NCBI GenBank assembly: GCA_963971405.1
Contig: OZ020487.1
Span: 32,287,371 to 32,351,370 of the forward strand
Source of the DNA: Psococerastis gibbosa
Lineage: Eukaryota > Arthropoda > Insecta > Psocodea > Psocidae
Length of the DNA stretch: 64,000 bases
Direction: 5' to 3'
Every line of letters begins with the position of its first letter. Within the stretch, counting starts at the first letter, position 1. Below are positions 1-12,475 of the stretch, in pieces. The notes beneath the pieces are model-generated. The model did no database searches. It was not told the origin of the DNA and worked only from the letters and a program-made list of their open reading frames with translations. Made by a program: the position numbers and the translations under genes.

Positions 1-609
1 ATGCATATTTGCTTTATAGCCCGATCCTATTACAAGAATAATGCCATTTCCAGGTACGCAATGAAACCTCATTTGAAATTGTGTGCAACAAAAAAGGACA
101 TAAAAATTGCACAATAACGTACAGTAGGTCACTTTTATGGATGTTGACATTTTATGGGGTTGTGGGAAAGGCCTTAAAGGTAGGATTACCTGCCGAGATA
201 TGAATTTTATTTTGGGTTTTATGATCTCTGTCCAAACGGTTTCATGGGAAAGATAGCGAAACAGCATACAACACGCATAGCACCAACGGAAATTAATTAC
301 CCGGGGGATTATTTAAACCATTTAAATTTTGTATTAAAACAGCTAACCTATATCAAACGACATTCAACTGTTCTGTAATGGAAATAGAGGTCAGAGAAAA
401 TGTTACGCCTGAATCTAGCATGTACCTGTACCTGTGCATGTACATGTACCTGTACGCAACAATGAACAGCAAAATCATAATCTCTGTTTACGAATAATAT
501 TGAAGAATACACGAATTATTATTATTATTATTATATAATTTCTAATTTAACCCTTATTCCATTTTTATTTCCGTCAATTTACATTCCTAGGTAACCGCAA
601 TTTGAGGAT
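1..609. other. No gene seen
   Basis: AT-rich non-coding DNA. The only structure is a run of TGTACCTG/TGTACATG units at 419-456 and a short ATT microsatellite near 516-534. Confidence 0.5.
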
Positions 610-770
610 ATAGGAAAACTGTGGCCTTGGCGGGATACGGGATACGAACCCACGATGTACGCCTATGCTCTAATTTCGGTTACAACGTGGAGGTAACCTC
701 TGCAACCAAAGTTAATTTATATACATATAAACCAGCATGTAATACTGCAATATAATGTGTAAAACAAAAG
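610..770. repeat. SINE fragment (tRNA-related, rearranged)
   Basis: It holds CTTGGCGGGATACGGGATAC...CCCACGATGTACGCCTA (antisense B-box side) fused directly to CTCTAATTTCGGTTACAACG, ACCAAAGTTAATTTAT and a tail shared with the SINE at 25628-26025. Internal sequence is lost. Confidence 0.6.
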
Positions 771-842
771 GTGCTTATATATATCCAATATATTTAATAA
801 TAATAATATTTAATTACAAATGCTTTCACGGCTGGAGTTACG

Positions 843-953
843 TGATGAAGCAGTATAATCTGGGATGCTAGGCCGTGGTCGTTCAACTTCCAATTAAGTA
901 CGCTTTGAGAACGACCAAGACCTATCATCCAAGATTCTACTACTTCGTCTCAT
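843..953. repeat. Imperfect hairpin
   Basis: GATGAAGCAGTATAATCTGG...GTGGTCGTTC is followed after a short loop by its imperfect complement (GAACGACCAAGACC...TACTACTTCGTC). It is preceded by GCTTTCACGGCTGGAGT, which recurs at about 9990 (GCTTTCACGGCCGGAGT), so this is probably a foldback element end. Confidence 0.6.
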
Positions 954-1224
954 ATACAATGATTTATTTTTAATTTTTAAATGTTTAATTCATGTATGTT
1001 TCATGTTTTTTTTACATATTTGTTTTGTCCAATTGGGCGCCACATCACCCGCCTCGTTTTGAGACTGTTTCTAGCAATGGATCAAGAAATTATTTAATTT
1101 CGCCAAATACCCCTGACCGCACTTTGCTTACCTTGTATTTTAAGACAGGGATTTGAACATATTTTGCAAATAAAGACTGATTAGAGTTAATTTGGCAAAA
1201 TTGATAAGTTCCTCCTTCCATAGT

Positions 1225-2033
1225 CACAAAGAACCGGTCCGAGTTTACTCGAACATGCTTTCCAATTTATCGATTAGTAGAGAGAGAAAATGATTAATTT
1301 CATGGTAAATAATTTTCCTATGGTTACATTCCGGATATCACGGGGGGGGGGGGTGACTTAAATTCTAGATAGGTCAGGCCTACACATTACCACACAGCAA
1401 TAATGGCAGGTCACGCAATGCATTTGAGCGTAAATTTGCTTTCATTTAAAAAAAAAAAAATTTTTGCACAAAACCCAATAGTTTTTTGGAAACCAAACTA
1501 TCCGGTTTCATTACTCAATTTAACACCTAAAACATGCTTGAAGTTAGAAATCATCGATAGAAAGGTTTCGCAGAAAAGTTGTTTTTAGTCATTTTTCATT
1601 AAAATTTAGTCATTTTTATTTTTTTACCCCCAGAAGCAAACTATCAAGGGACAAGTGACCCCCCGCATTTTATCAACATTAACAACAACTACAATATATG
1701 TGAATTTAAAAGAAATCGTTGGAGTCGTTTTTGAGAAATAATTTTTTTAGACGTTTTTTTGAAGTTTTTTGAAAATAAAAACCCCCCAAATTGAGTTAGC
1801 CCAAAAAAAAAAAAAATGTCCCGAGGTATGATTTTTGTGAACCTACATGCCAAATTTCATCAAAATCGACCGAGTAGTTTGCCCGGAAATCGACGCACAG
1901 ACAGACAGACATTTCGTAAAAACTACTTTTTTGGGTTCCTGGGACCTCAAAACGTGTAAATCCGTTGAAATCTCGGAATCGAAAATTTCGACCGTCACAA
2001 AGCTTTTCTTATACTACGTATAAATTGGAAAGC
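1225..2033 (+). repeat. Interspersed repeat family A, copy 1
   Basis: It shares about 800 bp with 15344-16217 (inverted) and 19080-19915. It begins ACAAAGAACCGGTCCGAGTT, has GCTTTCCAATTTAT at 1258 and its perfect complement ATAAATTGGAAAGC at the end, a poly-G tract, a CAGACAGACAGACA run and ACTTTTTTGGGTTCCTGG. The 14-bp inverted ends suggest a non-autonomous DNA element. There is no long ORF. Confidence 0.85.
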
Positions 2034-2040
2034 AATAAAG

Positions 2041-2950
2041 AAAATAGATGAAATAGAAAATGCAAGCCCAAAAAGGACACCGTTTACTCGATTTATTCAC
2101 AATCGGCCTATAACATCTGTCTAGAGCACTTTAAAATATATAGTTTTTTTAGTAGCCTAATATTGTACAATACTATATTTTTATAGGTGAGAAAATGTTA
2201 ATGCAAGTTGTAACTGCAAATTTGGAAAATTATTCATCTGACCGTTTTTTTTTTTGTTTTGTTTTGTTATATTTGCGGCTGTGGAAGGTGGAATTAATTA
2301 ATTTCGTCAAATGGGCATAACATTCTTTATTTACAAAATATTTTGTAATCTCAGCTCTAAATTTTATTTTTTTAAATGTAAATTTTTTTCAATAAAGAAC
2401 GAATTGCTTGTCAGAGCTGTATTGAAGACTTTCTTTGTAGGTTAGAGAAAACTGGGAACCTCAGGAAATTGAATAAAATTCTATAAGTCACCTTTGAACC
2501 TCAATTCAATTTATAGTGCGAGAAAATCACGACGTTCCATAAAAATATTTATGAAATTCAGTGAAAATTCATTTAGTTGTTCATTGTGTTAACCTTTACG
2601 GTCCGGGGATATTGCCTTTGCTATTGTTGACTTTCACAAAGGGACCAACATGGTTTATTAGGCTGTCCTGGTGCGGATCTGCGGTATACGCTAATAAGCT
2701 CTCTGAAGTCTGAAATTTAGTTTAGTTGCTGTAACTTACTCTTTTAAAGGAATTTCTGACGATCGACATGAGCAGTGGCGGCCCGAGGTCCAATCACCGC
2801 AGTTTCAAGCCATAATTTTGCCTCCTCTATTTCATCAATACAAATTATCCAAAAAAGGTTAGAATTCTCTTTCCGGTCACCACCATCAAAGATTTCTCCT
2901 TACCATTTTCTACTTGACATGACTCTCTCTAGATCATAAATTGCTTTATT
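2041..2950. other. No gene seen
   Basis: AT-rich sequence with homopolymer runs. Only short ORFs without recognisable domains. Confidence 0.5.
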
Positions 2951-3390
2951 CGTATGATATCAAGGAACAACATTATATTGTACTAAGTATACTCGGTAAA
3001 TAACATTTCCACATCAGCGCAAAGATAATAAACATAACATAGATCACACATTATTTGATATGATATCAAGGTTATGTGTAAACTATTAAAATCAAACAAA
3101 TTTGCACAATTTCCACAAAAACATATAGGCTATATTGTTAAAAGTTAAACAATTAAAAAATTGAAAAAAACTGATTTTTAATTTTTTAACTTTTAACAAT
3201 ATAGGCCTATATGTTTTTTGTGGAAATTGTGCAAATTTGTTTGATTTTAATAGTTTACCCATAATGTTTCGTTTCCACGAAGTCACGAGAGAAACCCTAT
3301 ATTGGATGATATCAAGGAGCAACCAAGTATACCAAGTATATACTCGGTAAATAACATTTCCACTTCAGCGCAAATAAAAGAAACATAACA
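2951..3390. repeat. Long near-perfect hairpin flanked by direct repeats
   Basis: The hairpin is 3083-3257, with arms of about 80 bp (left arm AAACTATTAAAATCAAACAA; right arm its complement). Outside it, GATATCAAGG and ACTCGGTAAATAACATTTCC...TCAGCGCAAA occur on both sides as direct repeats about 350 bp apart. Confidence 0.8.
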
Positions 3391-6090
3391 GGATACGGTT
3401 TACCGGGGACAAAGAATTTTGAGGGGCTGCGTTATGAAAGCGATGTTGTAGGCTTATCAATCAGCTTCTGTTAGCTTCACGTCATTATCGGAACTCCCCT
3501 CCCCGCGCTCCTTCCTCCTCCACTACATCCCATACAAGTAGGCAAACTCCTTAGTTATACAAAGAACAGCACGAAGTAACGGCTCGGAGCCATATATACA
3601 GAACGTGAAAATATTTTTGGGGAGTAAAGGGGGGGGGGGAGGGGAGAGATAGCCCACGTTAATGTTATACATATACTCAGTGGCGGAACTACTCTGGTGC
3701 GAAACGGTGCAGTGCACTGGGGCCCGGGACCAGAAGGGGCCTAAGACACACACTATACTGTACCTAGTATAAATTTGCGACATTTAGGATTTGCGAATTC
3801 GTCTATGAAATTTTTAGGGAATTTTCGACTAAATGAGTTTTTTGGTGATATCAAGTGTTTCTACAGCAAAAAATTTCTGTAAAGAGAATAGAATGTAAAG
3901 AGCTATTCTAAAATAGTTTTGCTTACATTTTTAACCCCAAAATAAGTTATTATTAAATGACATAGTAAGCCTGCAGGCCGGGTATACGAAACAGCTCCTT
4001 TTAACTCTGCGACGACGCGAAGAGAAATATTTCGTTTATTTTGATTAAAAAAAAAACATGACATTTAGGTAAGACAAACGTATACCTACTCGTAAACATC
4101 ATTCTGGCCTAATGCCATTACATTGCATTTTAGAAATCTGGCGGAGGGGGGGGGGACTAGTCCTAGTCCTATTTTCAGATACTTCCTTAGGGTAGAACCA
4201 ATGAGGGTTGGGTGGAATAGTTCTCAAACTGGAACAGGACTATGATCCAGGCGTTACTGTCGCAACTTTAAGATGTATACAATATACATAATGACCCTGT
4301 TAAAACGGGCCCGAGGTGGCACGTGGAAACACCGTATACAGTATGAACGTATACAAAACAGAAAGCAATTGTATAGTACGCCCGAGGGAGTCCTGTCTGT
4401 GTCTGAACCCATCAACAGTGGACAATGGGTGCCGTGGGCTCCCTATTCAAAAGGAGCTTACGGGGGACCACAATGCGAGCCCAACACCCCCCTCCCTCCC
4501 CCTTCCCTCTCCCAATTCAACGGATCGAGTAAGTTAATTAGATAGGCTTACTCTGCAGGCATCCCCTTTCTTTTCTTCTCCAAATGCACAAATTATGATG
4601 TGGCGTTATTATTATTAGATATAGCGTGATAATTATAGTTATAACAAAGTTTTTCAATATAACCACCTTGTTCGGGGTTACTGGTCAAGGAAAAATATGA
4701 AGTGAAGCGACTACTTAGATAGTTGAGCTGACATACAGTAGGTCTTGGGACCCTTTGAACAGCATAATTGTTGGGATCACAGCTCCTGATTCATTTCAGG
4801 TCGACTACAGTTCATTAGCCCGGGGCTTGATAAGTACCTACCTATGGGTGGCTAAGCCCATACCCCCCCCCCCCCAGACCCCCTAATTACGCCAATTAAT
4901 GTGTTCCAACTATGGAACTATACTACATAAAACACAATGGGTCTTTTCGTACCGGTGATCCATATGGTGATGGTGTCGAGCATCCAACATTGAAAGGAAA
5001 TTAATTAATATACAATTACTAAGATACGAGCCAGGGTGGGATAAAGCATCAAAAACAGAAAACGTTCCCCCTTTTCCCCAACGCCAATCCATTGAATGGA
5101 TTAAATTAATTAGGTTTTGTACAAGTAGGTACGTTGCCAACGATTTCGTTTCTTCTCCAAATACAAATACCCAGCTAACGGGGAGGGGGGAGGGGGCTAT
5201 GCTTCATTCTTATAATGGAATGGAGAGAGAGAGAGAATTGTATTTTTACACAATGGAACATAAGTTTAAATCCATCTCCTGAGACAGATGAGATGTAGAT
5301 AGTGGCAACGTACTGCATAACTTATATAAATCTAGAAGTGACCAACAATGTCGGTTCAGTTCGAAAAAGTCCATGAAAAGCTGGAATTTTTTTCACTTGA
5401 CCCCTATTTTACGTGTCTAATGTCATAAATTTGAATTTAATTCTGGAATATGCGATATACATGTCTATGCTGTCGTGGGAGACTCAATAGAACTAATTAG
5501 ATATTCATTCATAGAAATCTTTACGGCATCAAATTCAGTATGGAAGAAGTCAAATTAAGGAGATCCTATGTTTGTGTGTACTGTATAGGTATATTAATTT
5601 ATGATGTTTCTTGTCGTATTTTTAGTTTTCCCCTCTTGTACAGTTTTCATGCATTCATCTCAAAGGTGCTGTGCTTAGCTCAGACCTCGTTGGTACTCAG
5701 GCTTTACTGATGAATTGTTTTTCAACGCATTGCAATGCTTAGTAAGTTATTCACATGTAGGCCATCGTTTCAGTCCAAACATCCGTGAGTACCTACCATA
5801 TCATTTAGGTAAATCAAGGCTTCGAAATTAGCCATTAGGTGCCCAAAGTGAGTGGACTGTGGAGAAAATTACTCACTATTATAGCGAAACAAAGGCGAAT
5901 TTTTGAAAAAGTTGACAGACACCCCAAAGGACATCTGCTGCAGCAGTTGACCCCAATTTCCAAGATTTCAGTCTTTTCCAGGAAATTTCACTGCAGCATA
6001 CAACGATTTCCAGTTCTCCAGTACTGTACTCCCACGCCATTTATATATAAGAGTTTTATATAAGAACTTAGTATTTACTTACTAACTTAA
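3391..6090. other. No gene seen
   Basis: Non-coding. It has poly-G/poly-C tracts near 3630, 4145, 4865 and 5180, a GA microsatellite near 5224, and a CAGTGGCGGAACTACTCT motif at 3679 that resembles a transposon end. The ORFs here show no domain pattern. Confidence 0.45.
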
Positions 6091-6270
6091 TTACTAGCCA
6101 ACGCCCACCCTTGGCAAGTTAGCCATATGATGGCCAATATCTTCTTGCACTCTTCCAGAGGATGTCTTCCCTTAGGGGTGCGTCATCTACCAGAGCTGAG
6201 CACTTGGGCATTTCGTCTCCGTTCATCTCTGCTTCGCTGCACTGGGGGCAGATGTCAGAAGCAACTAACA

Positions 6271-6502
6271 TAGACTATCCGGGCATCTCTTAATTATTAA
6301 ACCCATAGAGAAAATATTAAAATACAGGAAACTCTCTATCTCTGTCTTATAGTCCGATTGAGATGACGCTTAAATTCAATAAGAAAATATAAAAAAAGTG
6401 CTCTCCTCCCACCCTATTACTATATTACGTATATAGGCGACACTAATAATTATACAATACTGTATATTCTGTGGTCAACACAGACATCGTTGGCCACAGA
6501 TG
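6271..6502 (+). repeat. Interspersed repeat family B, copy 1
   Basis: It shares TAGACTATCCGGGCATCTCT, ACTCTCTATCTCTGTCTTAT, GTCCGATTGAGATGACGCTT and GACATCGTTGGCCACAGATG in the same order with 12212-12475. Confidence 0.8.
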
Positions 6503-6590
6503 TCAGAAGCAAGAATCCTGATGTGATGTACGTGGGAGGCAGGGTAGTCTTGAAATAAATAAATATCGACTTTTTTTGTTCTATTACTAA

Positions 6591-6975
6591 GGTGCCCATT
6601 CCATTGACCGGCTAGGGCTATTTCCAACAACGGTGACGTGGTAGCAGTCATTCAAGACTTAGGTGGCGTTTCCACCGACCTCGCATTGCAGAATTGACGG
6701 AAATGTTTATTTTCCTCTATGCCATAGTTAAAATTGATCAATGATCATACAGTAAAATCACAAACAAACAATCTAAAATTAAAAAATGGCTTCATGGGAT
6801 ATGTTAATTACAAACATTTTAATAGATTTCTATTTAAAAAAAAAAAAAAACATTTCCGTTATGTCATTTGCAATCTGCAATGCGAGGTCGGTGGAAACGC
6901 TACCTAAGTCTTGAATGTCTGCTACCACGTCACCGTTGTTGGAAATAGCCCTAGCCGGTCAATGGAATGGGCGCC
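6591..6975. mobile_element. Tourist-like foldback MITE, element 1 of array
   Basis: TAA duplications flank it at 6588-6590 and 6976-6978. The ends GGTGCCCATTCCATTGACCG and its complement CGGTCAATGGAATGGGCGCC form long inverted repeats that include GGTGACGTGGTAGCAG. The 3-bp TWA duplication and short size suggest PIF/Harbinger-derived MITEs; there is no ORF. Confidence 0.8.
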
Positions 6976-7486
6976 TAAGCGAACCTAGCGGAGTTGAAAG
7001 TTGCAACGCTCACGGCCCCGGGGCAGGGTCTTAGGCGGGGATTCCACCGACCGGCTAGGGCTACATACGGAAACGGTGACGTGGTAGCAGACATTCAAGA
7101 CTTAGGCGGGGTTTCGACCGACCTCGCATTGCAGAATGCAAATGACATTGTCGGAAATGTTTGTTTTCCTCTATGCCATAGTTAAAATTGATCAATGATC
7201 ATACAGTAAAATCACAAACAAACAATCTAAAATTAAAAAATGGCTTCATGGGATATGTTAATTACAAACATTTTAATAGATTTCTATTTTAAAAAAAAAC
7301 AAACATTTCCGTTATGTCATTTGCAATCTGCAATGCGAGGTCGGTGGAAACGCTACCTAAGTCTTGAATGTCTGCTACCACGTCACCGTTGTTGGAAATA
7401 GCCCTAGCCGGTCAATGGAATGGGCGCCTAAGCGAACCTAGCGGAGTTGAAAGTTGCAACGCTCACGGCCCCGGGGCAGGGTCTTA
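6976..7486 (+). repeat. Tandem duplication, 453-bp period
   Basis: The sequence beginning GCGAACCTAGCGGAGTTGAA and ending GGGGCAGGGTC, a GC-rich spacer, lies at 6978-7030 and again at 7431-7483 with the foldback element between. Identical 63-codon frames at 6994 and 7447 follow from the duplication and are not genes. Confidence 0.9.
7034..7428. mobile_element. Tourist-like foldback MITE, element 2 of array (hybrid ends)
   Basis: The left end is GGCGGGGATTCCACCGACCG (as element 3) but the right end is CGGTCAATGGAATGGGCGCC (as element 1). The flanks are TTA on the left and TAA on the right. It is therefore a recombinant of elements 1 and 3. Confidence 0.8.
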
Positions 7487-7875
7487 GGCGGGGATTCCAC
7501 CGACCGGCTAGGGCTACATACGGAAACGGTGACGTGGTAGCAGACATTCAAGACTTAGGCGGGGTTTCGACCGACCTCGCATTGCAGAATGCAAATGACA
7601 TTGTCGGAAATGTTTGTTTTCCTCTATGCCATAGTTAAAATTGATCAATGATCGTACAGTAAAATCACAAACAAACTAAAATTAAAAAATGGCGTCATGG
7701 GATATGTTAAGTACAAACATTTTTATTATTACTATAACAAGAAAAATTCTAATTTCCTTCAATGTCATTTGCATTCTGCAACGCGAGGTCGGTGGATACC
7801 CCGCCTAAGTCTTGAATGTCTTCTACCACTTACCGTTTTTGTATTTAGCCTTAGCCGGTCGGTGGAATCCCCGCC
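7487..7875. mobile_element. Tourist-like foldback MITE, element 3 of array
   Basis: TTA is on both sides (7484-7486, 7876-7878). The matched ends are GGCGGGGATTCCACCGACCG and CGGTCGGTGGAATCCCCGCC. The interior holds TGATCAATGATC and CAAATGACATTG as in elements 1 and 2. Confidence 0.8.
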
Positions 7876-7878
7876 TTA

Positions 7879-8910
7879 GGTAGCGCGGAGAATTTCCTGA
7901 ACTTGTTTTTCTGTGTCGGTTTCTGGTACACGTCCTTACAGCTCTGTCGAGTATCGTTGACGAATTTGGGGAAAGGATGTGACTGTGCATAAACTGGTCA
8001 TTTAAGTGTAGAGCCAAGTTTAGCCTGTCAATCACCAAATTGAAATAGCCAACATGCGACAAGAATGCTTTGTAAGGTCAGCATCATACGATAGGAATTT
8101 GACAGTAATGGCTGATTAGAGAATGCAAGATATGAAAAATTGGACGGAAACGGGAATCAAAACCGAGTCTCCACCTTGAGTGGATTTATTCATAGATAGA
8201 TAGACATCTCATGCTCTTACCATACGTTCAGCGACAAACATAGGGTTTGCGCGGACACAAGCTTATTAAGACATTTTGCGGACATTTAGGCTAAAGTCCC
8301 ATTGTCTACCTTTGGAGTTGGTACCCTATGGGTTAATTATTGATTATTTTACCTATATATTATTTATTTACCTATAGATTTATTTATTGAAATGGCGCGG
8401 GAGGCACTACCAACGTATAAATGCAAAAATTCGTGGCAGCAGAACATAGGTAGTAATTTCCGGTGACTTCTTTTTTTTAGTTATTTAAATGGGAACAGAA
8501 CATACAAATCCGATTTTCTCGAAGTAAGCTTACATGTTTTTGAAAATCACCACAAAAATATACCTGAAGCATCTGCGCGCGCGCGGACACAAGCACGTAC
8601 TTGCTCTGCCTTGTGGTTAATCCGCCACTGCATACGTTACCCACCGCCCGGTCTCTTCGACAAACTTCCAGCCGATCCTATCGTGTAGTGAGCCCACTCA
8701 TCCAGCCATCGGTTTCTTGGACTGGTGCCCGTTGTCCTCCCTGCTACTGCCCATTTAAAGCCCTGATGCCAGCCGTTTCGGAATCTGGCATCCTTGCCAG
8801 AAGGCTTCTCTCTTCAAGTTACAGCCGGATGATGGCTTGTTGGCAGCAACCTTTTACAACAATGTGATATTTGTGGATATATGGATGCAACCAGAGCTTT
8901 CTTTTCGCTC
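7879..8910. other. No gene seen
   Basis: Low-complexity and unique-looking non-coding sequence. A segment at 8815-8850 (CAAGTTACAGCCGGATGATG) recurs as CAAGTCACAGCCGGATGGCT at 35950, suggesting another dispersed repeat. Confidence 0.4.
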
Positions 8911-9173
8911 AGGCCCGGTACACACAGACGATTTTCCAGTCGTCTTTTTCATTGTAAGGATAGAGCTTGTTGAATGGTCGATGCAAAGCCACACAACCTG
9001 ATTCAGAAGATGTCTATGATCTGGCGTGCCTAGAGGAATTCTGTGCACTTTTGTGCGGTCAGCTTCACGCCAGCTTTCGAAATCGTCGAGAAATTGACAA
9101 GAAATCTTCTGCTAATCGTACAATGAAAACGACGTTGGGAAATCTGCGAGAATCTTCAGTGTGTACCGGGCCT
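8911..9173. mobile_element. Small DNA element with AGGCCCGGTACACAC ends
   Basis: The left end AGGCCCGGTACACACAGACG and right end GTGTGTACCGGGCCT are inverted. The arms extend through TTTTCATTGTA / TACAATGAAAACGACG. Related ends occur at 49590-49880. No clear target duplication was seen. Confidence 0.65.
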
Positions 9174-9261
9174 TTGCATACATAAACGCACTCTCTTAGC
9201 AAAATAAAGATCTCTACAAATATTAAATAGGTACTCATATACCACTCTTGTCATATGATAA

Positions 9262-9469
9262 GGCGGCTATTCCACCGACGTCGTTTTTCAATGTGCATGT
9301 GTCATGACGTGGTAGCAGACATCATTAATATAAGTCTCTGCCATATTCCAAAGAGACTATTATGTAGATACTTAACTTATCCATTGTAAATTAAGTTATA
9401 ATATGGTGGAAACTTATTAATGATGTCTGGTACCACGTCATGACACATGCACATTTAAAAATAGCCGCC
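9262..9469. mobile_element. Tourist-like foldback MITE (mosaic type)
   Basis: TAA at 9259-9261 and 9470-9472. The ends are GGCGGCTATTCCACCGACGT and AATAGCCGCC. It contains GACGTGGTAGCAGACATCAT and a second module (ACTATTATGTAGATACTTAA...) shared with 37525-37951 and 43626-43876. Confidence 0.8.
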
Positions 9470-10041
9470 TAACATACCGACGATATTGACACTATGGACA
9501 GTTAGCCGCCCATACGCTTTGTATAGTAGGTACGTACTTCGAATACATCGTACGGGTGCGTCACGTAACGATAGCTCCCTACGATAACCGCTTTTAAACT
9601 AAATAAGTAGCGTACGATACATCTACTTTACATAATCAAGGCACAGACTCAGGAAGTGGAAGCTTCAAGTGACTTTATCGAGCGGACTTAATTCCTTCGT
9701 CGAATCGTTCACTATGTCAAAGACAGTTCATCCATTCATTCAAATTAACATATTGTACCTACTGCAATTTTATAATGGAATGTTGTAAGTGGTGCGCCCT
9801 CGACCTTTTATTGTACTCCTTGGCTTATCCTGACATACCTCTTGTGAAGTATTTGTACCCCCGCAATATACGCGGGCAAGTGCTCTATATACATGATACA
9901 TAAAGTGTGATGAGATGCAGCATAAAATATAGTTTACCATATCATTGATGCAAAAATCCATCAAATGTAATATGGAGAATGTAACAGCAAAAGCTTTCAC
10001 GGCCGGAGTCGATTGAAGAACCAGTTGAATCATCACCACAG

Positions 10042-10300
10042 CAAAAACTGGACTTGGCGAGATTCGAACCCACGATCTACGCCTAAGCGGGGCGTCGTCT
10101 TAACCGCTGGACCACAAGCCCCGGCAAGTGCAGTTACCTCTACATCCTCTATACTTATTTGCTCTTATTGACAAGATTCCTATTGCTCGACAGGTTAGCA
10201 CAGCTACACAAACTCGGTTAAGACGACGCATCGGATAGGTGTAGATTGTGGGTTCGAATCCCGCCAAGCCCGGTTTTTTCAATATCCCCTAATTTCGGTT
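10042..10300. repeat. tRNA-related SINE, inverted (head-to-head) arrangement
   Basis: The left half is antisense tRNA-like (GGATTCGAACC-type B box and CTTAACCGCTGGACCACAAG, complement of the A box). The right half at about 10211-10272 is sense (GTTAAGACGACG..., GGGTTCGAATCCCGCCAAGC), followed by the SINE tail CCCCTAATTTCGGTTATCCA. Degenerate arms and the spacing argue against a working tRNA gene. Confidence 0.75.
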
Positions 10301-10490
10301 ATCCACCAAAAAATTAATTTAGTATCAATGTTTCATATACCACATATAATACTGCAATGTATGGAGAACCATGTTCGAAAATGCGTTACTCCTAAATATT
10401 TTCTGTCCAGTGCCTATAATACCTTGATAATGGTATGGTACATCGGCACGTTCTCAATTCTATTTCTTATTATATTTCAAAAAAAAATGT

Positions 10491-10637
10491 AATTGCATAC
10501 AAATAATTTAATGAATGCAACTGATGGCCCTCTTCAGTCGCTTCTGTAGGTTAGTACCCTTGTTGTGTTATACAACACGTCTCCGATCGCATGGCGTGTA
10601 CGAGACTCGCTCAAAGTACAACCACGCTACCACCTGG
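10491..10637 (+). repeat. Interspersed repeat family C, copy 1
   Basis: It shares GTAGGTTAGTACCC, CGATCGCATGGCGTGTA and GCTACCACCTGG in order with 53318-53461, where the same unit sits inside a foldback element. Confidence 0.75.
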
Positions 10638-10640
10638 GAA

Positions 10641-12200
10641 ACGAATAATGTAAAATAAGCGATAATAAGGTGTATATAATAATTGCCTCATTAACCTGTA
10701 AGCCTTGTGGGTCACCACGCACCGCCAATCAAAAAAAGGCACCTATAGGCATTGTAAAGAACTTCAATTTAATTTGAATTTTAGAAGGGGGCACCAGAAA
10801 CGCCTTGGATTAAGGACTAGGGGTAAATCCGGCCCTGAATATATTGAATAATTTTAAACAGCCACTAATGTACCGTAGCTATAAAAATGGACCTAAAAGT
10901 TTCCTACTTAAAAATCTATTCAAGCTATAAACCAGCAGTATTTTTAACACTCAGTTTTCATCTGAAAATATTGTTAAAACAAACAGCTTTTATGGCAAAT
11001 CCAATCCACTGACTGGTGTGAGCGATTTTTTGAAAATGGGATGTGATTAACAACTTGTTTTATTGTTCCCTGAAGGTGTTCGATGTAATTTGTGCATTTC
11101 ACAGGCACATCATTTCAAATGAATTTCAAAGTTTTGACGGTTAAAATAAATTATTCTCTGTTGTCTGCAATTTACAAAAGTAAAGCTTTTCCCACTTTTC
11201 TCGCTGTTCCCGTCATCGGGTGAATAGTTTCGGTATGGAGCACATCAGCTGTGCTTTGGTAGACGACGGTGCCGCATTGTATTCCTTACAGATACCTTCC
11301 AAACGATGGTGGCACCGTCTCTAAGAGCATACTGGTCGTAGACAATTCCCACCTCAAGCTCCCCCTCCCCCAAATATGTCCGTTTTTTGCCACAGCTTGC
11401 TACAGCATAATATAAAGACATCCACTGTTGGCAAGTTTCAGGCATAAATAGACCCGATAATATATTATTATTATTTTATGATTATTATAGGTATAGGCTT
11501 ACTTATATAAAGCTCATTGCCCTGTCAACGACCCCATGGATTTTTAGACGTTATTGGTAGGCCTAATGTTTCCGCAAGCATTTTGGGAAATTGACAAACT
11601 GAGACAAGCTTACCATTGACACAATGTCACAGGCGTAAGCGTGACAGTACACACGAACGATTCAAACGCCAGTGATTGGCTCAATGTGTGACACAGGGCC
11701 ATAGCCAAGTGCGGAGTAAGCCCCTATATACTGTATAAGTGTTGTTATTTATTCATTGTACTCGTATTTACCCAATATCCATACAGTATAGGTATACTGA
11801 GTACAAGCTACTAGTATAAACTGTACAACGGGGCCATTAGATATTCGCGGCTATGTTTTGTTTTCAGATTATTGCTCAGTTGAAATGTCAACTGTCAAAT
11901 ATAGGTCACACTGTAAATTTGCGATTAGTGGGTGCATTGCAGCGGATTCAACGCGTTTGACATATGGAGTGCATTGTGTATGTGTAATTTTGAAATACAT
12001 ACCCCGGGTGTTTCAAATGTCATGATTGGTTTAAATATTTACACTACTCATCAAAAATCAATTAAAAATTGTATTCGTTCGATGCATCAGACATTTACTC
12101 CAAGTACAAGTACAAGTACCTCTCGTCGGTAAAACAACAAAAAAACATAGGTTCCGCATTTACAATGTACAATATATCCTTTGCCGCCATTGTAGTCTGA
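10641..12200. other. No gene seen; one foldback relic
   Basis: 11235-11325 holds GACGGTGCCGCATTGTATTC...CAAACGATGGTGGCACCGTC, a member of the foldback family also at 34.2, 34.9, 41.1 and 63.2 kb. The rest has no recognisable content apart from a CAAGTA microsatellite near 12100. Confidence 0.5.
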
Positions 12201-12211
12201 TTCTCATAACT

Positions 12212-12475
12212 TAGACTATCCGGGCATCTCTTAATTTTATTAAACCCAGAGAAAATAATAAAATACAGGAAACTCTCTATCTCTGTCTTATAGTCCGATT
12301 GAGATGACGCTTAAATTCAATAAGCTTACCATAGAATGTATCAAAACTTTAAGAAAATAAAAAAGCGTTCTCCGCCCACCCTACTACTATATTACGTATA
12401 TAAACTAATAATAATAATACAATACTGTATATATGCATATTCTGTGGTCATCACAGACATCGTTGGCCACAGATG
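12212..12475 (+). repeat. Interspersed repeat family B, copy 2
   Basis: Second direct copy, slightly longer than the one at 6271-6502. It carries an extra segment (AGCTTACCATAGAATG...) after AATTCAATA. Confidence 0.8.

Noticed and set aside
6994-7638. Two identical 63-codon frames as duplicated small genes
   Set aside because: They lie within the 453-bp tandem duplication of foldback MITE sequence.
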